Notes under the pieces: generated by a model
Told to the model about the DNA's origin: nothing
The model's database searches: none
What the model saw: the letters and a program-made list of their open reading frames with translations, nothing else
Assembly: GCF_003121625.1 (NCBI RefSeq)
Contig: NZ_QDDJ01000005.1
Location: 62,001 to 126,000 of the forward strand
Direction of reading: 5' to 3'
Length of the DNA: 64,000 bases
From: Ornithinimicrobium cavernae
Lineage (GTDB): Bacteria > Actinomycetota > Actinomycetes > Actinomycetales > Dermatophilaceae
Shown here: piece by piece, positions 54,901 through 62,493 of the stretch
Layout of the letters: each line of letters starts with the position of its first letter
Position numbering within the stretch: the stretch's first letter is position 1
Made by a program: the position numbers and the translations under genes

Positions 54901-55267
54901 CTCCCGTATGCGGGAGAACTTCCTGGCCAGCGAGTGGGCCGGCAGGGTGCCGGTCGAGATCGAGGTGCCGGTCGAGACGCTGATCGGAGGTCGGGCGATC
55001 CGTGGTCGGATCGACGCCGTGTTCACCGAGGCCGACGGCTTCGTCGTGGTCGACTGGAAGACCGGTGCGCGTCCCGGCAGCGAGCGGGAGGCCACGCGGA
55101 TCCTGCAGCTGGCGGTCTACCGCGTCGCCTACGCCAGGCTGCGTGGCATGGACCCCGACCGCGTCGGGGCTGCGTTCTTCTATGCGGCGACCGGTGAGAC
55201 GGTCCGCCCCGACCTGCCGCCCGAGCTGGACCTCCAGGAGCTGGTGGCGCGGGCCACCGAGGGGTAG
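51977..55267 (+). CDS. adnB: AdnB-like helicase-nuclease subunit
   Basis: A 1096-residue UvrD-like motor fused to a RecB-type nuclease. Walker A AGAGSGKT (62-69), FTRKAAIELGERI, LLDEFQDTSEAQ (about 297-308), GDPSQSIYGWRGA, LSTSWRNSERIL and TVHAAKGLEWDVV are canonical, so this is the active motor of the pair. The nuclease has RIDAVFTEADGFVVVDWKTG near 1010-1030, with no C-terminal cysteine cluster. A two-subunit enzyme with one degenerate motor and two nuclease domains is the AdnAB plan of mycobacteria. GTG 51977 overlaps the adnA stop. Confidence 0.93.
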   Translation: MNPHLSTTPLEQRGEIGSPVGNGPGRPSLGALEIAAALGQLPPTAEQVAVIEAPLEPTLVVAGAGSGKTETMAARVVWLVVNGIVRPEEVLGLTFTRKAAIELGERIGRRLRTATERGLWSPEEDEVPLPEVSTYHAYAGRLVSEHGLRWGIEPDSRLLSEASAWQLAHEVVHTTDADLSGFEKAPSTLVDAVLSLSGELAEHLVETAPARELVERYAARLVGLPGRDHKKPLKIAADTAADLRDQARVYPLVDRYRELKRARGLLDFADQMAIAARLAAALPSVGAQERQLHRAVLLDEFQDTSEAQMVLLSSLFSGHQLPLTAVGDPSQSIYGWRGASATTLSSFPEEFPAGGRPATVLPLSTSWRNSERILSVANDVSAALRRASRVHVAELRPRPGAEAGNVRAARLLTHRQEADYVAEWVRGHWLDADGAPTGRTAAVLCRNRAQFDQVVQALREQGLPVEIVGLGGLLSAPEVADLVALLTVAQDPTRGDALMRLLTGPLCRLGAADLDGLWAWVGALAERDGLPRSEVVLSDALDRLPPPTWTASRGRRVSEVARDRVRALGQAVDRVRSLAGLPLPELLVEAERAIGLDLEVASDPDLPPAWGRAQLDALAEVAATFSVTAERPTLGGFVDWLEAARERERGLEMAEVAVSESAVQVLTVHAAKGLEWDVVAVPGLAEGIFPSYSTQTRVTETGWKARTPTDRGWLTGIGKLPYPLRGDAAGLPAAPLDAVQDTQELKEGLEAFAIAGGRHQLQEERRLAYVAFTRARHDLLVTAPVWSTGQSPRETSRFLLELVAAGDGVETDRWEAMPDPDDPQQAVNPLLAEEELAPWPTVPDARRRLVADVVQAVLDARRTGTLTSPGPEDEVGADVARLLREREELRASRQTAGQAQLPAHLSTSGLVQLTADRDAYLRDLRRPVPGPPAHAARAGTSFHAWVERHYGMPSLVEVEELLADTEDTGHELVDLSRMRENFLASEWAGRVPVEIEVPVETLIGGRAIRGRIDAVFTEADGFVVVDWKTGARPGSEREATRILQLAVYRVAYARLRGMDPDRVGAAFFYAATGETVRPDLPPELDLQELVARATEG

Positions 55268-55328
55268 CCGGGCGGACTGGTGTCTGCGGACGGGTGTGTC
55301 CGGCGAGGTGCTCCGTGGTCCTCGCGGG

Positions 55329-57398
55329 TCAGGCGCGACCGGGGCCGTCGGTCTCAGAGGGGTCGATGTCCGCCTCATCCGGCATGCCGTACAGCGTGTG
55401 GAGGCGCTCGCGGGTCTCGCGCTCCTCGCGCTCCTGCTCGCCGTCGCCCTCGCGCTCCCGCTCGCCGTCCTCCTCGCGCTCCCGCTCGCCGTCGTCCTCG
55501 CGCTCCCGCGCGTGGCCGTCCTCTCGGGCCCGCGCCTCACGCTCCGACGGCTCGAGTGCCAGGTCCTCGCGGGTGCCCTGCGCTGACTCGCCTGCCGAGG
55601 TCTCGTGGCCGGCCGCGGTCGCCCTGCCCTCGGGCGGGTCGACACTCCCGCCGTCCAGCGGGGAGGGAAGAGGTTCGTCCGGCTCGTCCTCCAGCATCTC
55701 GGGGAGGGTTGGCACGGAGGGGGCCGGCTCGTCAGGGGCCGACGTGTCACCCGCGTCGGGCGCCGACGACAGGTTGTCCGACGTGACCTTCGTGTCCGAC
55801 CTGCCCTGGTCCCCGGCAGGAGCGGCAGCGGCGACGGCATCGACCGTGTCCTGGTCGGCCTCGTCTGCGCCCTGATCGGCGACGTCGGTTCCCTGGTCGG
55901 CCTCGTCGGCACCCTGATCGGCGACGTCGGTTCCCTGGTCGGCCTCGTCGGCACCCTGGTCCGCGACGTCAGTGCCCTGGCTGCTCTCGTGGGCCTCCTC
56001 GACGGGACGGAACATCGGGATCGGGGCCGTGACATCGGCCGGGGAGACCCGCGGTGCCGGCTCGTCCCTGCTCGCGTCGTCGGTGGTCGCCGCACCGTTC
56101 GCTTCGTGCAGCTCCTCGTCGCGGGCGGGTCCCTGGTCGTGGGCGTGGTCGCGCTCGGGGTGGGCCGGCTCGAGGTGCCCGCCGTCGGCGGGAGGCTCCA
56201 CCACGAAGGCCGGCTCGTCGTCCTCTTCCGGGACCGGCGGAACCGGTGCGGTGGACAGGCTCTCGGCACCCTGCACCGAGGCGAACTGCTGCTCAGGCGC
56301 GGACTGATGCTCGTCCACGGACTGCCCGTCCGCGGACGGCTGACCCTCCGCAGGCTGCTGGTCCTCCAGAGGGTGCTCCCCGTCGACAGGCTGCGCGCCC
56401 TCGACGAGGTGCTCCTGCGCAGGTTGGGTCGTGACCGGCGGGGCCAGGGCGGTCCGCGGGACCAGGGAGTCGTCATTGGCGGTCAGCCGGTCCAGCTTGC
56501 GCAGCTGATCCGCTCGGCCCCGGACGAAGGCCTGGTCACCGGCACCCATGCCGGCCACCAGACCGGTCAGCAGGCGCATCTCGGAGGCCAGGCGCGCGCG
56601 GTTCAGCAGGTAACCGTCCGGCCGCTGCGACCGTGCCATCGAGTAGCTCTCCAGGACCGCGTCAACCGCCCGCGGGTGGGACTTCTCAACCAGTCGGGCG
56701 AAGTCCTCCGCGGGATCGGCCACCTGGGCGCGCTCCCAGCCGGTGAGGCCAACCACCCGGCCGCTGGACGCGTCGTCGTCGGAGAAGGCGACCAGGAAGG
56801 AGGACCCGTCGAGGGAGCCATGGGTCGGGACGGTCGTGAACTGCCACATCGGGGCAGCGTCCAGAGCCTGCTCCCACCGGGCCAGCAGACCGTTCGGGAC
56901 GTGACCGGTCTCGGCGGCCCGGTCCAGCTCGGTGAGCTTGCGCGCGCGGTACTCGGCGGCGTCGAAGACGGGGACGGCGTGCTCCTCGAACAGCTCCCGG
57001 GGCATGTTGTGGATCGCCGCGACCGCACGTCCGACCGCGCTGGCCAGGCCGGCCCCCTGCGGCAGGTGCCGCAGGCTGAGAGCCAGCCCCTCGACATACG
57101 GGTAGACAGCGGCCCTGCCGTCCGGCCCGAGGTCGGCATAGCCCGCGGCCGCGGGCACCCTGAACGGCAGGTGCTTGCCCAGCTGCCGGACCAGGTCGTC
57201 GTTGCGCTCCAGCTCGGCACCCGCCGCCGCGCTCAGTGGTGAGCGGACCACCCACATCCGCCCGGTGACGTCCTCGACGAGGGCGGACTGGTGGAGGGGG
57301 TTCTCCTCCGCCGTGCGGACGGCGGCGACCGACACCGGCCGCATGCCGGGCACGGCGGCGGTGGCCAGTGCTGCCAGGGCCAGGTCGCTGCGAATCAC
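55329..57398 (-). CDS. phosphotransferase-like (aminoglycoside-kinase fold) protein with acidic repeat tail
   Basis: A 689-residue two-part protein. Residues 1 to about 320 resemble the APH/choline-kinase fold: ENPLHQSALVEDVTGRMWVV, PFRVPAAAGYADLGPDGRAAVYPYVEGLAL, TTVPTHGSLDGSSFLVAF in the catalytic-loop position, and VGLTGWERAQVADPAEDFARL where the DFG-like region lies. The usual catalytic Asp of HGD appears as HGSLDG, so activity is doubtful. The remaining 370 residues are disordered and very acidic, with three copies of a 14-residue repeat (DQGTDVADQGADEA) and an Arg/Glu repeat near the end. GTG 57398 is supported by TACGGT 7 bases upstream. Confidence 0.8.
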   Translation of the reverse strand: MIRSDLALAALATAAVPGMRPVSVAAVRTAEENPLHQSALVEDVTGRMWVVRSPLSAAAGAELERNDDLVRQLGKHLPFRVPAAAGYADLGPDGRAAVYPYVEGLALSLRHLPQGAGLASAVGRAVAAIHNMPRELFEEHAVPVFDAAEYRARKLTELDRAAETGHVPNGLLARWEQALDAAPMWQFTTVPTHGSLDGSSFLVAFSDDDASSGRVVGLTGWERAQVADPAEDFARLVEKSHPRAVDAVLESYSMARSQRPDGYLLNRARLASEMRLLTGLVAGMGAGDQAFVRGRADQLRKLDRLTANDDSLVPRTALAPPVTTQPAQEHLVEGAQPVDGEHPLEDQQPAEGQPSADGQSVDEHQSAPEQQFASVQGAESLSTAPVPPVPEEDDEPAFVVEPPADGGHLEPAHPERDHAHDQGPARDEELHEANGAATTDDASRDEPAPRVSPADVTAPIPMFRPVEEAHESSQGTDVADQGADEADQGTDVADQGADEADQGTDVADQGADEADQDTVDAVAAAAPAGDQGRSDTKVTSDNLSSAPDAGDTSAPDEPAPSVPTLPEMLEDEPDEPLPSPLDGGSVDPPEGRATAAGHETSAGESAQGTREDLALEPSEREARAREDGHAREREDDGEREREEDGEREREGDGEQEREERETRERLHTLYGMPDEADIDPSETDGPGRA
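55853..55978 (-). repeat. 42-bp in-frame tandem repeat in the acidic tail
   Basis: Three near-identical 42-bp units encode DQGTDVADQGADEA. Each unit itself has two related halves (DQGTDVA and DQGADEA). Because the period is a multiple of three, copy number can change without a frameshift. Confidence 0.85.
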
Positions 57399-57405
57399 GG
57401 TCCCT

Positions 57406-57411
57406 ACCGTA
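57406..57411 (-). promoter_or_regulatory. predicted leaderless -10 element of the kinase-like gene
   Basis: TACGGT on the minus strand, 7 bases before GTG 57398. It is 60 bases from the divergent nudC -10. Confidence 0.55.
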
Positions 57412-57469
57412 TGACGTCCGGTCCGCACCGTGCTGGACGCCGCGCGACACGACTGTCCTCAGACCCGCC

Positions 57470-57475
57470 TACAGT
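57470..57475 (+). promoter_or_regulatory. predicted leaderless -10 element of nudC
   Basis: TACAGT is followed by 6 bases (GGAGAC) and GTG 57482. Confidence 0.6.
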
Positions 57476-57481
57476 GGAGAC

Positions 57482-58438
57482 GTGAGTCTGGATTCCGAGT
57501 CACTGCTCGACCTGTCGCTGTCCCGGGGGACCCTCCACCGCAATGGCAACGGCCGGCGGGACGGCGACCCCGTCGCGCGTGCCCTGGCAGACGCCGGCAC
57601 CCGGGTCATCGACCTCGCCGATGGGCGCGCGCTGACCTGCCGGGTCGACGGCCGGCTGCGGCTGGTGCACCGCGCACCGCGGTTCGACGACGCCGCCGCG
57701 ACCACGCTGTATCTCGGGCACGACGACGAGGGCACCACCTACGTGGCCGTGCTCCGTCCCGAGGGCGGCGACCTGCCCGAGGAGACCGCCCGCGGGTGGC
57801 GCACCCTCCGGGAGGTCGGCTCCGACCTCGATGACACGGACGCCGGGGTGCTGACCACGGCCGTCGCCCTGGCCAACTGGCACGCGCGCCACGGCTACTG
57901 CCCGCGCTGTGGCGCCCACACCGAGGTCGAGGAGGGCGGCTGGGTCCGCCGGTGCACGGCCGACGGCTCCCAGCACTACCCGCGGACCGACGCGGCGATC
58001 ATCGTGGCGGTCATCGACCGGGACGAACGGATCCTGCTCGCCCGGGGTCCGCACTGGGCGGAGAACCGGCTGTCCGTGCTGGCTGGTTTCGTCGAGGCCG
58101 GCGAGTCGCTCGAGTCCGCCGTCCGTCGGGAGGTCCGGGAGGAGGTCGGCCTCTCCCTCGGTGAGCTCACCTACCGGGGCAACCAGCCGTGGCCGTTCCC
58201 CGCCTCGCTCATGGTCGGCTACACCGCGCTCGCCGAGGGGACCGAGCTGACCCTCGACCCCGTCGAGATCGCGGAGGCGCACTGGTTCACCCGGGGCGAG
58301 CTCTCCTTCGCCGCGCGCTCCGGCGAGGTCGCCCTGCCACCGCGCGTGTCGATCGCCCGGCACCTCATCGAGCACTGGCACGGCGGTCCGCTCGAGGTGG
58401 CCAGCGACAGCAACCCTGTGCCCGGACCGGCCCGGTGA
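57482..58438 (+). CDS. nudC: NAD(+) diphosphatase / RNA deNADding enzyme NudC
   Basis: A 318-residue Nudix enzyme that hydrolyses NADH/NAD and removes NAD caps from RNA. An N-terminal domain of about 130 residues leads to a zinc ribbon with Cys140, Cys143 and Cys158. The fourth ligand is not a Cys four positions later; His165 in DGSQHYPR may replace it. The Nudix box is 202-224 (GFVEAGESLESAV, RREVREEVGL), and NQPWPFPASLM at 234-244 is the NudC-specific motif. It overlaps uvrD2 as GTGA, the same pair as in mycobacteria. Confidence 0.92.
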   Translation: MSLDSESLLDLSLSRGTLHRNGNGRRDGDPVARALADAGTRVIDLADGRALTCRVDGRLRLVHRAPRFDDAAATTLYLGHDDEGTTYVAVLRPEGGDLPEETARGWRTLREVGSDLDDTDAGVLTTAVALANWHARHGYCPRCGAHTEVEEGGWVRRCTADGSQHYPRTDAAIIVAVIDRDERILLARGPHWAENRLSVLAGFVEAGESLESAVRREVREEVGLSLGELTYRGNQPWPFPASLMVGYTALAEGTELTLDPVEIAEAHWFTRGELSFAARSGEVALPPRVSIARHLIEHWHGGPLEVASDSNPVPGPAR

Positions 58439-60582
58439 CGCTGCCGCTCCAGGGGTCCGCGACAGGTCCGCCCAGCTCGCCGGACGACATACTGCGGGGT
58501 CTGGACCCGGAGCAGTATGCCGTCGCGGCCACCCCGACCGGACCGATGTGCGTCCTGGCCGGGGCGGGGACCGGGAAGACCCGGGCGATCACCCACCGGA
58601 TCGCGTATGGCGTGTGGTCCGGGACCTACCAGCCGTCCCAGGTGCTTGCGGTCACCTTCACCGCCCGCGCGGCGGGGGAGATGCGCACCAGGCTGCGTGG
58701 CCTGGGCGTCCCCGGGGTGCAGGCCCGCACCTTCCACGCGGCAGCACTGCGGCAGCTGCAGTTCTTCTGGCCGCAGGCCGTCGGTGGTGCCCCACCCGAG
58801 GTGGTCGCGCAGAAGGCGCCCGCCGTCGCGGAGGCCGCCGGACGGCTCCGGCTGCGGCTGGACCGGCCCGCGCTGCGTGACCTGGCCGCGGAGATCGAGT
58901 GGGCGAAGGTCAACCTGATCACCCCGCAGGGCTATCCGGAGGCGGTCCGCGGCCGCCGGGACGGTGTGGCAGGCCTGGACCTCACCGCGGTCGCCCGGCT
59001 GATGAGCACCTACGAGGACGTTAAGGGGGAGCGGCACGTCATCGACTTCGAGGACGTGCTGCTGCTGATGGTCGGGATCCTCGACGCTCACCCCAGGATC
59101 GCAGCGTCGGTGCGGGACCAGTACCGCCACTTCGTCGTCGACGAGTACCAGGACGTCAACCCGGTCCAGCAGCAACTGCTGGACCTGTGGGTCGGCGGGC
59201 GCGAGGAGGTCTGCGTCGTCGGGGACCCCGCCCAGACCATCTACTCCTTCACCGGGGCCTCACCCAGGCACCTGCTGGAGTTCCCGCAGCGCCACCCGGA
59301 CGCCACCGTGGTGCGCCTGGTGCGCAACTACCGCTCCACGCCCCAGGTCGTGCAGCTGGCCAACCTGGTGCTGGGCCCCGGCGCCCGCGGCGGGGTCGAG
59401 CTGCGCGCCCAGGGCGAGGCGGGACCGCAACCACGCCTCACGGCCTACCCGGACGACGTGGCCGAGGCGGCGGGCGTGGCCGGTGAGATCCGTGCCCGGA
59501 TCCATGCCGGCACGCCCGCGGCCCAGATCGCCGTGCTGTTCCGCACCAACGCCCAGTCCGAGGCCGTCGAGTCCGCCCTGGCCGGACGCGACGTGCCCTA
59601 CCTCGTGCGTGGTGGGGAGCGGTTCTTCTCCCGCCCCGAGGTGCGCCAGGCGGTGCTGTTGCTGCGGGGTGCGAGCCGCAGCGACACCGGCAGCCGGCCG
59701 TTGGGGCAGACGGTCCGCGACGTGATCGGCGGCGCGGGCTGGAGCCCGCAGCCCCCGACGGCAGGGGCCGCCAGCCGGGAGCGCTGGGAGTCGCTGGAGG
59801 CGCTGGCCAACCTCGCCGACGACCTGGTGACCGTGGAGCCGGAGGCCCGCGTGGCCACCTTCGTGGCCGAGCTCGACCGGCGGGCGGCCGAGCAGCACGC
59901 GCCGACCGTGCAGGGCGTCACCCTCGCCTCGCTCCACGCGGCCAAGGGGCTGGAGTGGGACGTCGTCTTCATCATCGGCTGCAGCGAGGGGCTCCTTCCT
60001 GTGTCGATGGCCGAGGGTGCTGAGCGCATCGAGGAGGAGCGCAGGCTGCTCTACGTGGGGCTGACCCGGCCCCGGCGGGAGCTCCTGCTCAGCTGGGCGG
60101 CGGCCCGCGGCTCCGGCGGCCGGGGCACCCGCAAGCCCTCCCGCTTCCTCCAGCCGGCGGGGCACCTGCTGGGACTGCGCAAGGGGGCGCAGGGCCGCAC
60201 CGAGAAGGCCACCGTCCGCACCCCCCGCCGACCCAAGACCTGCCGCACCTGCGGCACCGTCCTGGAGACCGCGGCGGAACGCAAGGTCGGCCGTTGTGGC
60301 GACTGCCCGCCGACCTACGACGAGGCGACCTTCGAGCGACTGCGGGACTGGCGCCTCCAGGTGTCCAGGGAGCAGGACGTGCCCGCCTTCGTCGTCTTCA
60401 CCGACGCGACCCTGACGGCGATCGCCGAGTCGACACCGACCAGCACGGAGGCGCTGGCCCGGATCGCTGGCGTCGGGCCCCGCAAGCTCGACCTCTACGG
60501 TGCGGACGTGCTCGCTGTTCTGGCTGGTCAGGGCGTTTCTGAGGGGCCGCACAAAGATTCTCCAGCAAATCGCGATAAATAG
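58435..60582 (+). CDS. uvrD2: ATP-dependent DNA helicase UvrD2
   Basis: A 715-residue superfamily 1 helicase. Walker A AGAGTGKT (42-49), TFTARAAGEMRTRL, VVDEYQDVNPVQQQ (about 235-248), GDPAQTIYSFTGAS, VRNYRSTPQVV and LASLHAAKGLEWDVVF form the motor. The C-terminal part has the UvrD2 hallmark tetracysteine motif CRTC-x14-CGDC (about 602-623) and then an HRDC domain with LARIAGVGPRKLDLYGADVLAVL. In mycobacteria UvrD2 is essential, and the HRDC and tetracysteine regions support unwinding. Translational coupling with nudC is indicated by the GTGA overlap. Confidence 0.94.
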   Translation: MTLPLQGSATGPPSSPDDILRGLDPEQYAVAATPTGPMCVLAGAGTGKTRAITHRIAYGVWSGTYQPSQVLAVTFTARAAGEMRTRLRGLGVPGVQARTFHAAALRQLQFFWPQAVGGAPPEVVAQKAPAVAEAAGRLRLRLDRPALRDLAAEIEWAKVNLITPQGYPEAVRGRRDGVAGLDLTAVARLMSTYEDVKGERHVIDFEDVLLLMVGILDAHPRIAASVRDQYRHFVVDEYQDVNPVQQQLLDLWVGGREEVCVVGDPAQTIYSFTGASPRHLLEFPQRHPDATVVRLVRNYRSTPQVVQLANLVLGPGARGGVELRAQGEAGPQPRLTAYPDDVAEAAGVAGEIRARIHAGTPAAQIAVLFRTNAQSEAVESALAGRDVPYLVRGGERFFSRPEVRQAVLLLRGASRSDTGSRPLGQTVRDVIGGAGWSPQPPTAGAASRERWESLEALANLADDLVTVEPEARVATFVAELDRRAAEQHAPTVQGVTLASLHAAKGLEWDVVFIIGCSEGLLPVSMAEGAERIEEERRLLYVGLTRPRRELLLSWAAARGSGGRGTRKPSRFLQPAGHLLGLRKGAQGRTEKATVRTPRRPKTCRTCGTVLETAAERKVGRCGDCPPTYDEATFERLRDWRLQVSREQDVPAFVVFTDATLTAIAESTPTSTEALARIAGVGPRKLDLYGADVLAVLAGQGVSEGPHKDSPANRDK

Positions 60583-60613
60583 ATTGCGCGCCCGTGAGGG
60601 CCCGGCGTACGGT
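60568..60613 (+). promoter_or_regulatory. whiB7 promoter with AT-rich upstream element
   Basis: TTGCGC (60584-60589) and TACGGT (60608-60613) are separated by 18 bases. The 16 bases just before the -35 (AATCGCGATAAATAGA) are strikingly AT-rich. WhiB7-dependent promoters in mycobacteria carry such an AT-rich block next to the -35, bound by the WhiB7 AT-hook. This suggests autoregulation here. Transcription would start near 60620. Confidence 0.75.
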
Positions 60614-60681
60614 AGGTCCTGACCAACCCGCCGGGGGTGACAACCGGGGGCCGACAGACACGAGTGAGAGGAGGCGGAACC

Positions 60682-60864
60682 ATGGAGACCATGACCATGA
60701 CTGGCAAGGCAGGCACCAAGGGTGCACTGTGCCGTGTTTCCGTCCGCCCGCTCGAGGTTCGGCGGGTGCGCGTCGGCACGGACATCTTCGGTGCCGGTTT
60801 CGGTGCCGCCATCGACAACCCTGCCACCGATGTGGCGTTCCCCCGTGTGAGGGCTCTGGACTAG
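60682..60864 (+). CDS. 60-codon upstream ORF in the whiB7 leader
   Basis: ATG 60682 follows GAGAGGAGG at good distance and opens METMTMTGKAGTKGALCRVS through FGAGFGAAIDNPATDVAFPRVRALD, with G/C-ending codons. It lies in the long 5' leader of whiB7 and ends 17 bases before a terminator-like hairpin. uORF-mediated attenuation is reported for whiB7/wblC in streptomycetes and mycobacteria: stalled translation lets transcription pass the terminator. This ORF is the candidate sensor here. It could also be a functional small protein; I do not recognise a family. Confidence 0.65.
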   Translation: METMTMTGKAGTKGALCRVSVRPLEVRRVRVGTDIFGAGFGAAIDNPATDVAFPRVRALD

Positions 60865-60881
60865 GTCCACCTCCCCCTCGC

Positions 60882-60915
60882 AGGCCGCGGAACCCCATCA
60901 GAGGATCCGCGGCCT
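60882..60915 (+). terminator. terminator/attenuator hairpin in the whiB7 leader
   Basis: AGGCCGCGGA pairs with TCCGCGGCCT (10 bp) around a 14-base loop and is followed by TTGTG. It is placed between the uORF stop and whiB7, where an attenuator is expected. Confidence 0.7.
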
Positions 60916-61036
60916 TTGTGCATCTGCAGTAGGTGCCCCAGGTCACGGTCCTCCACCAAGGAGCCAAGCCATGACTGATCAGGACGGGGCCACGGGCCCA
61001 CACCGCCACTGCACATCTCGCGAGGAAGGGAACAGC

Positions 61037-61357
61037 GTGTCAACCCACGCAGGCGTCAGGAACGCCGAGTACACCGAGCCGTCGACTCCCTGGTTGGTCG
61101 GGGGGACCATCGACACCGAGGCCGAGCTGCCCTGCCGGGAGCACCCGGCGGACCTCTGGTTCGCGGAACTGCCCGAGGAGGTCGAGGCGGCCAAGGCACT
61201 CTGCAACGACTGCCCGATCCGCGCCCTCTGCCTGGAGCAGGCACTGGAGCGGCGCGAGCCGTGGGGTGTCTGGGGCGGTCAGCTCGTGCTCCAGGGTGTC
61301 GTGGTGCCGCGCAAGCGGCCCCGCGGCCGGCCCCGCAAGAACCCCGTCGCCGCCTGA
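61037..61357 (+). CDS. whiB7: WhiB family regulator WhiB7
   Basis: A 106-residue iron-sulphur transcription factor that activates intrinsic antibiotic-resistance genes together with the housekeeping sigma factor. Cys33, Cys56, Cys59 and Cys65 hold the 4Fe-4S cluster. GVWGG (77-81) is the sigma-contact turn, and RGRPR (96-100) is the AT-hook that identifies WhiB7 among WhiB proteins. GTG 61037 is chosen because GAGGAAGGG precedes it; ATG 60971 in frame would add 22 residues. The promoter, uORF and hairpin upstream fit known WhiB7 control. Confidence 0.92.
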   Translation: MSTHAGVRNAEYTEPSTPWLVGGTIDTEAELPCREHPADLWFAELPEEVEAAKALCNDCPIRALCLEQALERREPWGVWGGQLVLQGVVVPRKRPRGRPRKNPVAA

Positions 61358-61391
61358 GCGGCGCGGACCCACACTGACAAGGAGACCCACG

Positions 61392-61544
61392 ATGTATCAC
61401 CTGATGGAGGAGCAGCTGGCTCGTTCCCGGCACCGGGAGCGGACCACGGAGCTCGAGCGGGCGCACCGGCAGAAGCTGGCCGGTGGCCTGCAGCCGACCG
61501 CCCAGCGGCAGCACCTGCTGCTGGCACACCTCCTGATGCGGTGA
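61392..61544 (+). CDS. small helical protein, 50 aa
   Basis: ATG 61392 with AAGGAG 8 bases upstream opens MYHLMEEQLARSRHRERTTE and ends RQHLLLAHLLMR. It is rich in Glu, Arg, Leu and Gln and should form one long amphipathic helix. It lies 34 bases after whiB7 on the same strand and may be cotranscribed. Short proteins with a similar MEEQLARSR opening occur in actinobacteria, but I cannot name a function. Confidence 0.65.
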   Translation: MYHLMEEQLARSRHRERTTELERAHRQKLAGGLQPTAQRQHLLLAHLLMR

Positions 61545-61546
61545 CA

Positions 61547-61560
61547 CCGGCACGTGCCGG
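61547..61560. repeat. 14-bp perfect palindrome
   Basis: CCGGCACGTGCCGG begins three bases after the stop of the 50-aa gene, between it and the convergent ThiF-like gene. It could be a protein-binding site or a short terminator without a loop. Confidence 0.4.
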
Positions 61561-61614
61561 GGCGCATTGCCAGTCGTCGCAGCAGGACCACCCACCGAGG
61601 CGGGGTCGACACAC

Positions 61615-62493
61615 CTACCGTGTGCCGGCCCCGTCTCCCGCTGTGTCCGGTGCGCCGCACCCGCAGCGCGGGTGCGGCGTCCAGACCCTCGTGTGGACCT
61701 CGGGCCACGGCAGGCCGACGTGCCAGGAGACGCCGAGGGCCCGGCCGGGGGCGGTCACGCACTCCAGCACGAGCATGGTGACCATCGTGGCGATGGTGGC
61801 TGCCTGGGCCGGCGGGGCGTCCACCGCATGAGCCAGATCGGTTGGGGGAGAGCTCAGCTGGGTGAGGATGCTGGGCCACGCGTGATCGCGGTCGCCGCGG
61901 TGGAGGTCCAGGCAGCGCAGGCAGGCTGACCGGCCGGGGTGGATGAGCGGGCCGATCACCACCTCGCCGTCGCGCAGGACCACTGGCAGGTGCGGGACAC
62001 CGGCACGCTGCCAGGCCCTGCCCTCGTCCGGCGCCACCACGTCCCGGGAGCAGACCACCGCCAGGTCGCCGGGTCCGCACCCCGCGCTGTCGCCTCCCGC
62101 GTCCCCGCGGACGTCGTCCTGGGTGACGAGCCGGCCGACCCCGGCCCCGCGCAGCTCCTGCCCGAGCCGCTCGACCACGGTGCCGCGGCCGCTCACGCAG
62201 ACGACCTGCTCGGCGGGCACTTCGACCGGAGCCTCGCGGTCGACCAGCAGTCCGTGCCCGCGCAACGTGTCCACCAGCTCCTCGACGCGTTGGAGGGGCA
62301 CCCCGAACTGGCGGGCCAGGGAGGCGTCACGCGACGTGCCCGCCGCACCGGTGAGCGACAACAGGAGGTCGGTCTCGCGCTCGGTCAGTCCGGCGAGCAC
62401 GATGCCGCTGGCCGGCGAGAGACCGAACTGGACCTCGCCGGCGCCGCGCCGCACCGCGCGGGCCGTGGGGCGGAGCCGGACCATCGGGGACAT
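61615..62493 (-). CDS. ThiF-like / cyclodehydratase-like protein lacking the ATP site
   Basis: A 292-residue protein related to the E1-like (ThiF) partner proteins of azole-peptide cyclodehydratases. A winged-helix-like N-terminal part (FGVPLQRVEELVDTLRGHGLL) resembles a peptide-binding fold. Later blocks LPVVLRDGEVVIGPLIHPG, SACLRCLDLHRGDRDHAWP and the final CGCG contain paired cysteines for zinc. The Gly-rich nucleotide motif and catalytic Arg/Asp of active ThiF enzymes are not evident. No precursor peptide or dehydrogenase lies nearby, so a bacteriocin role is unlikely. ATG 62493 has CAGGGT 6 bases upstream on the minus strand. Confidence 0.75.
   Translation of the reverse strand: MSPMVRLRPTARAVRRGAGEVQFGLSPASGIVLAGLTERETDLLLSLTGAAGTSRDASLARQFGVPLQRVEELVDTLRGHGLLVDREAPVEVPAEQVVCVSGRGTVVERLGQELRGAGVGRLVTQDDVRGDAGGDSAGCGPGDLAVVCSRDVVAPDEGRAWQRAGVPHLPVVLRDGEVVIGPLIHPGRSACLRCLDLHRGDRDHAWPSILTQLSSPPTDLAHAVDAPPAQAATIATMVTMLVLECVTAPGRALGVSWHVGLPWPEVHTRVWTPHPRCGCGAPDTAGDGAGTR

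Noticed and set aside
54146-56476. 776-codon open frame on the minus strand
   Set aside because: It is out of frame with the kinase-like protein and antisense to adnB. The Ser/Thr/Arg/Pro-rich product is a typical shadow frame.
61615-62493. Azole-peptide (TOMM) bacteriocin cluster
   Set aside because: Only a ThiF-like protein without ATP site is present, next to conserved housekeeping genes; no precursor peptide, YcaO or dehydrogenase gene is nearby.
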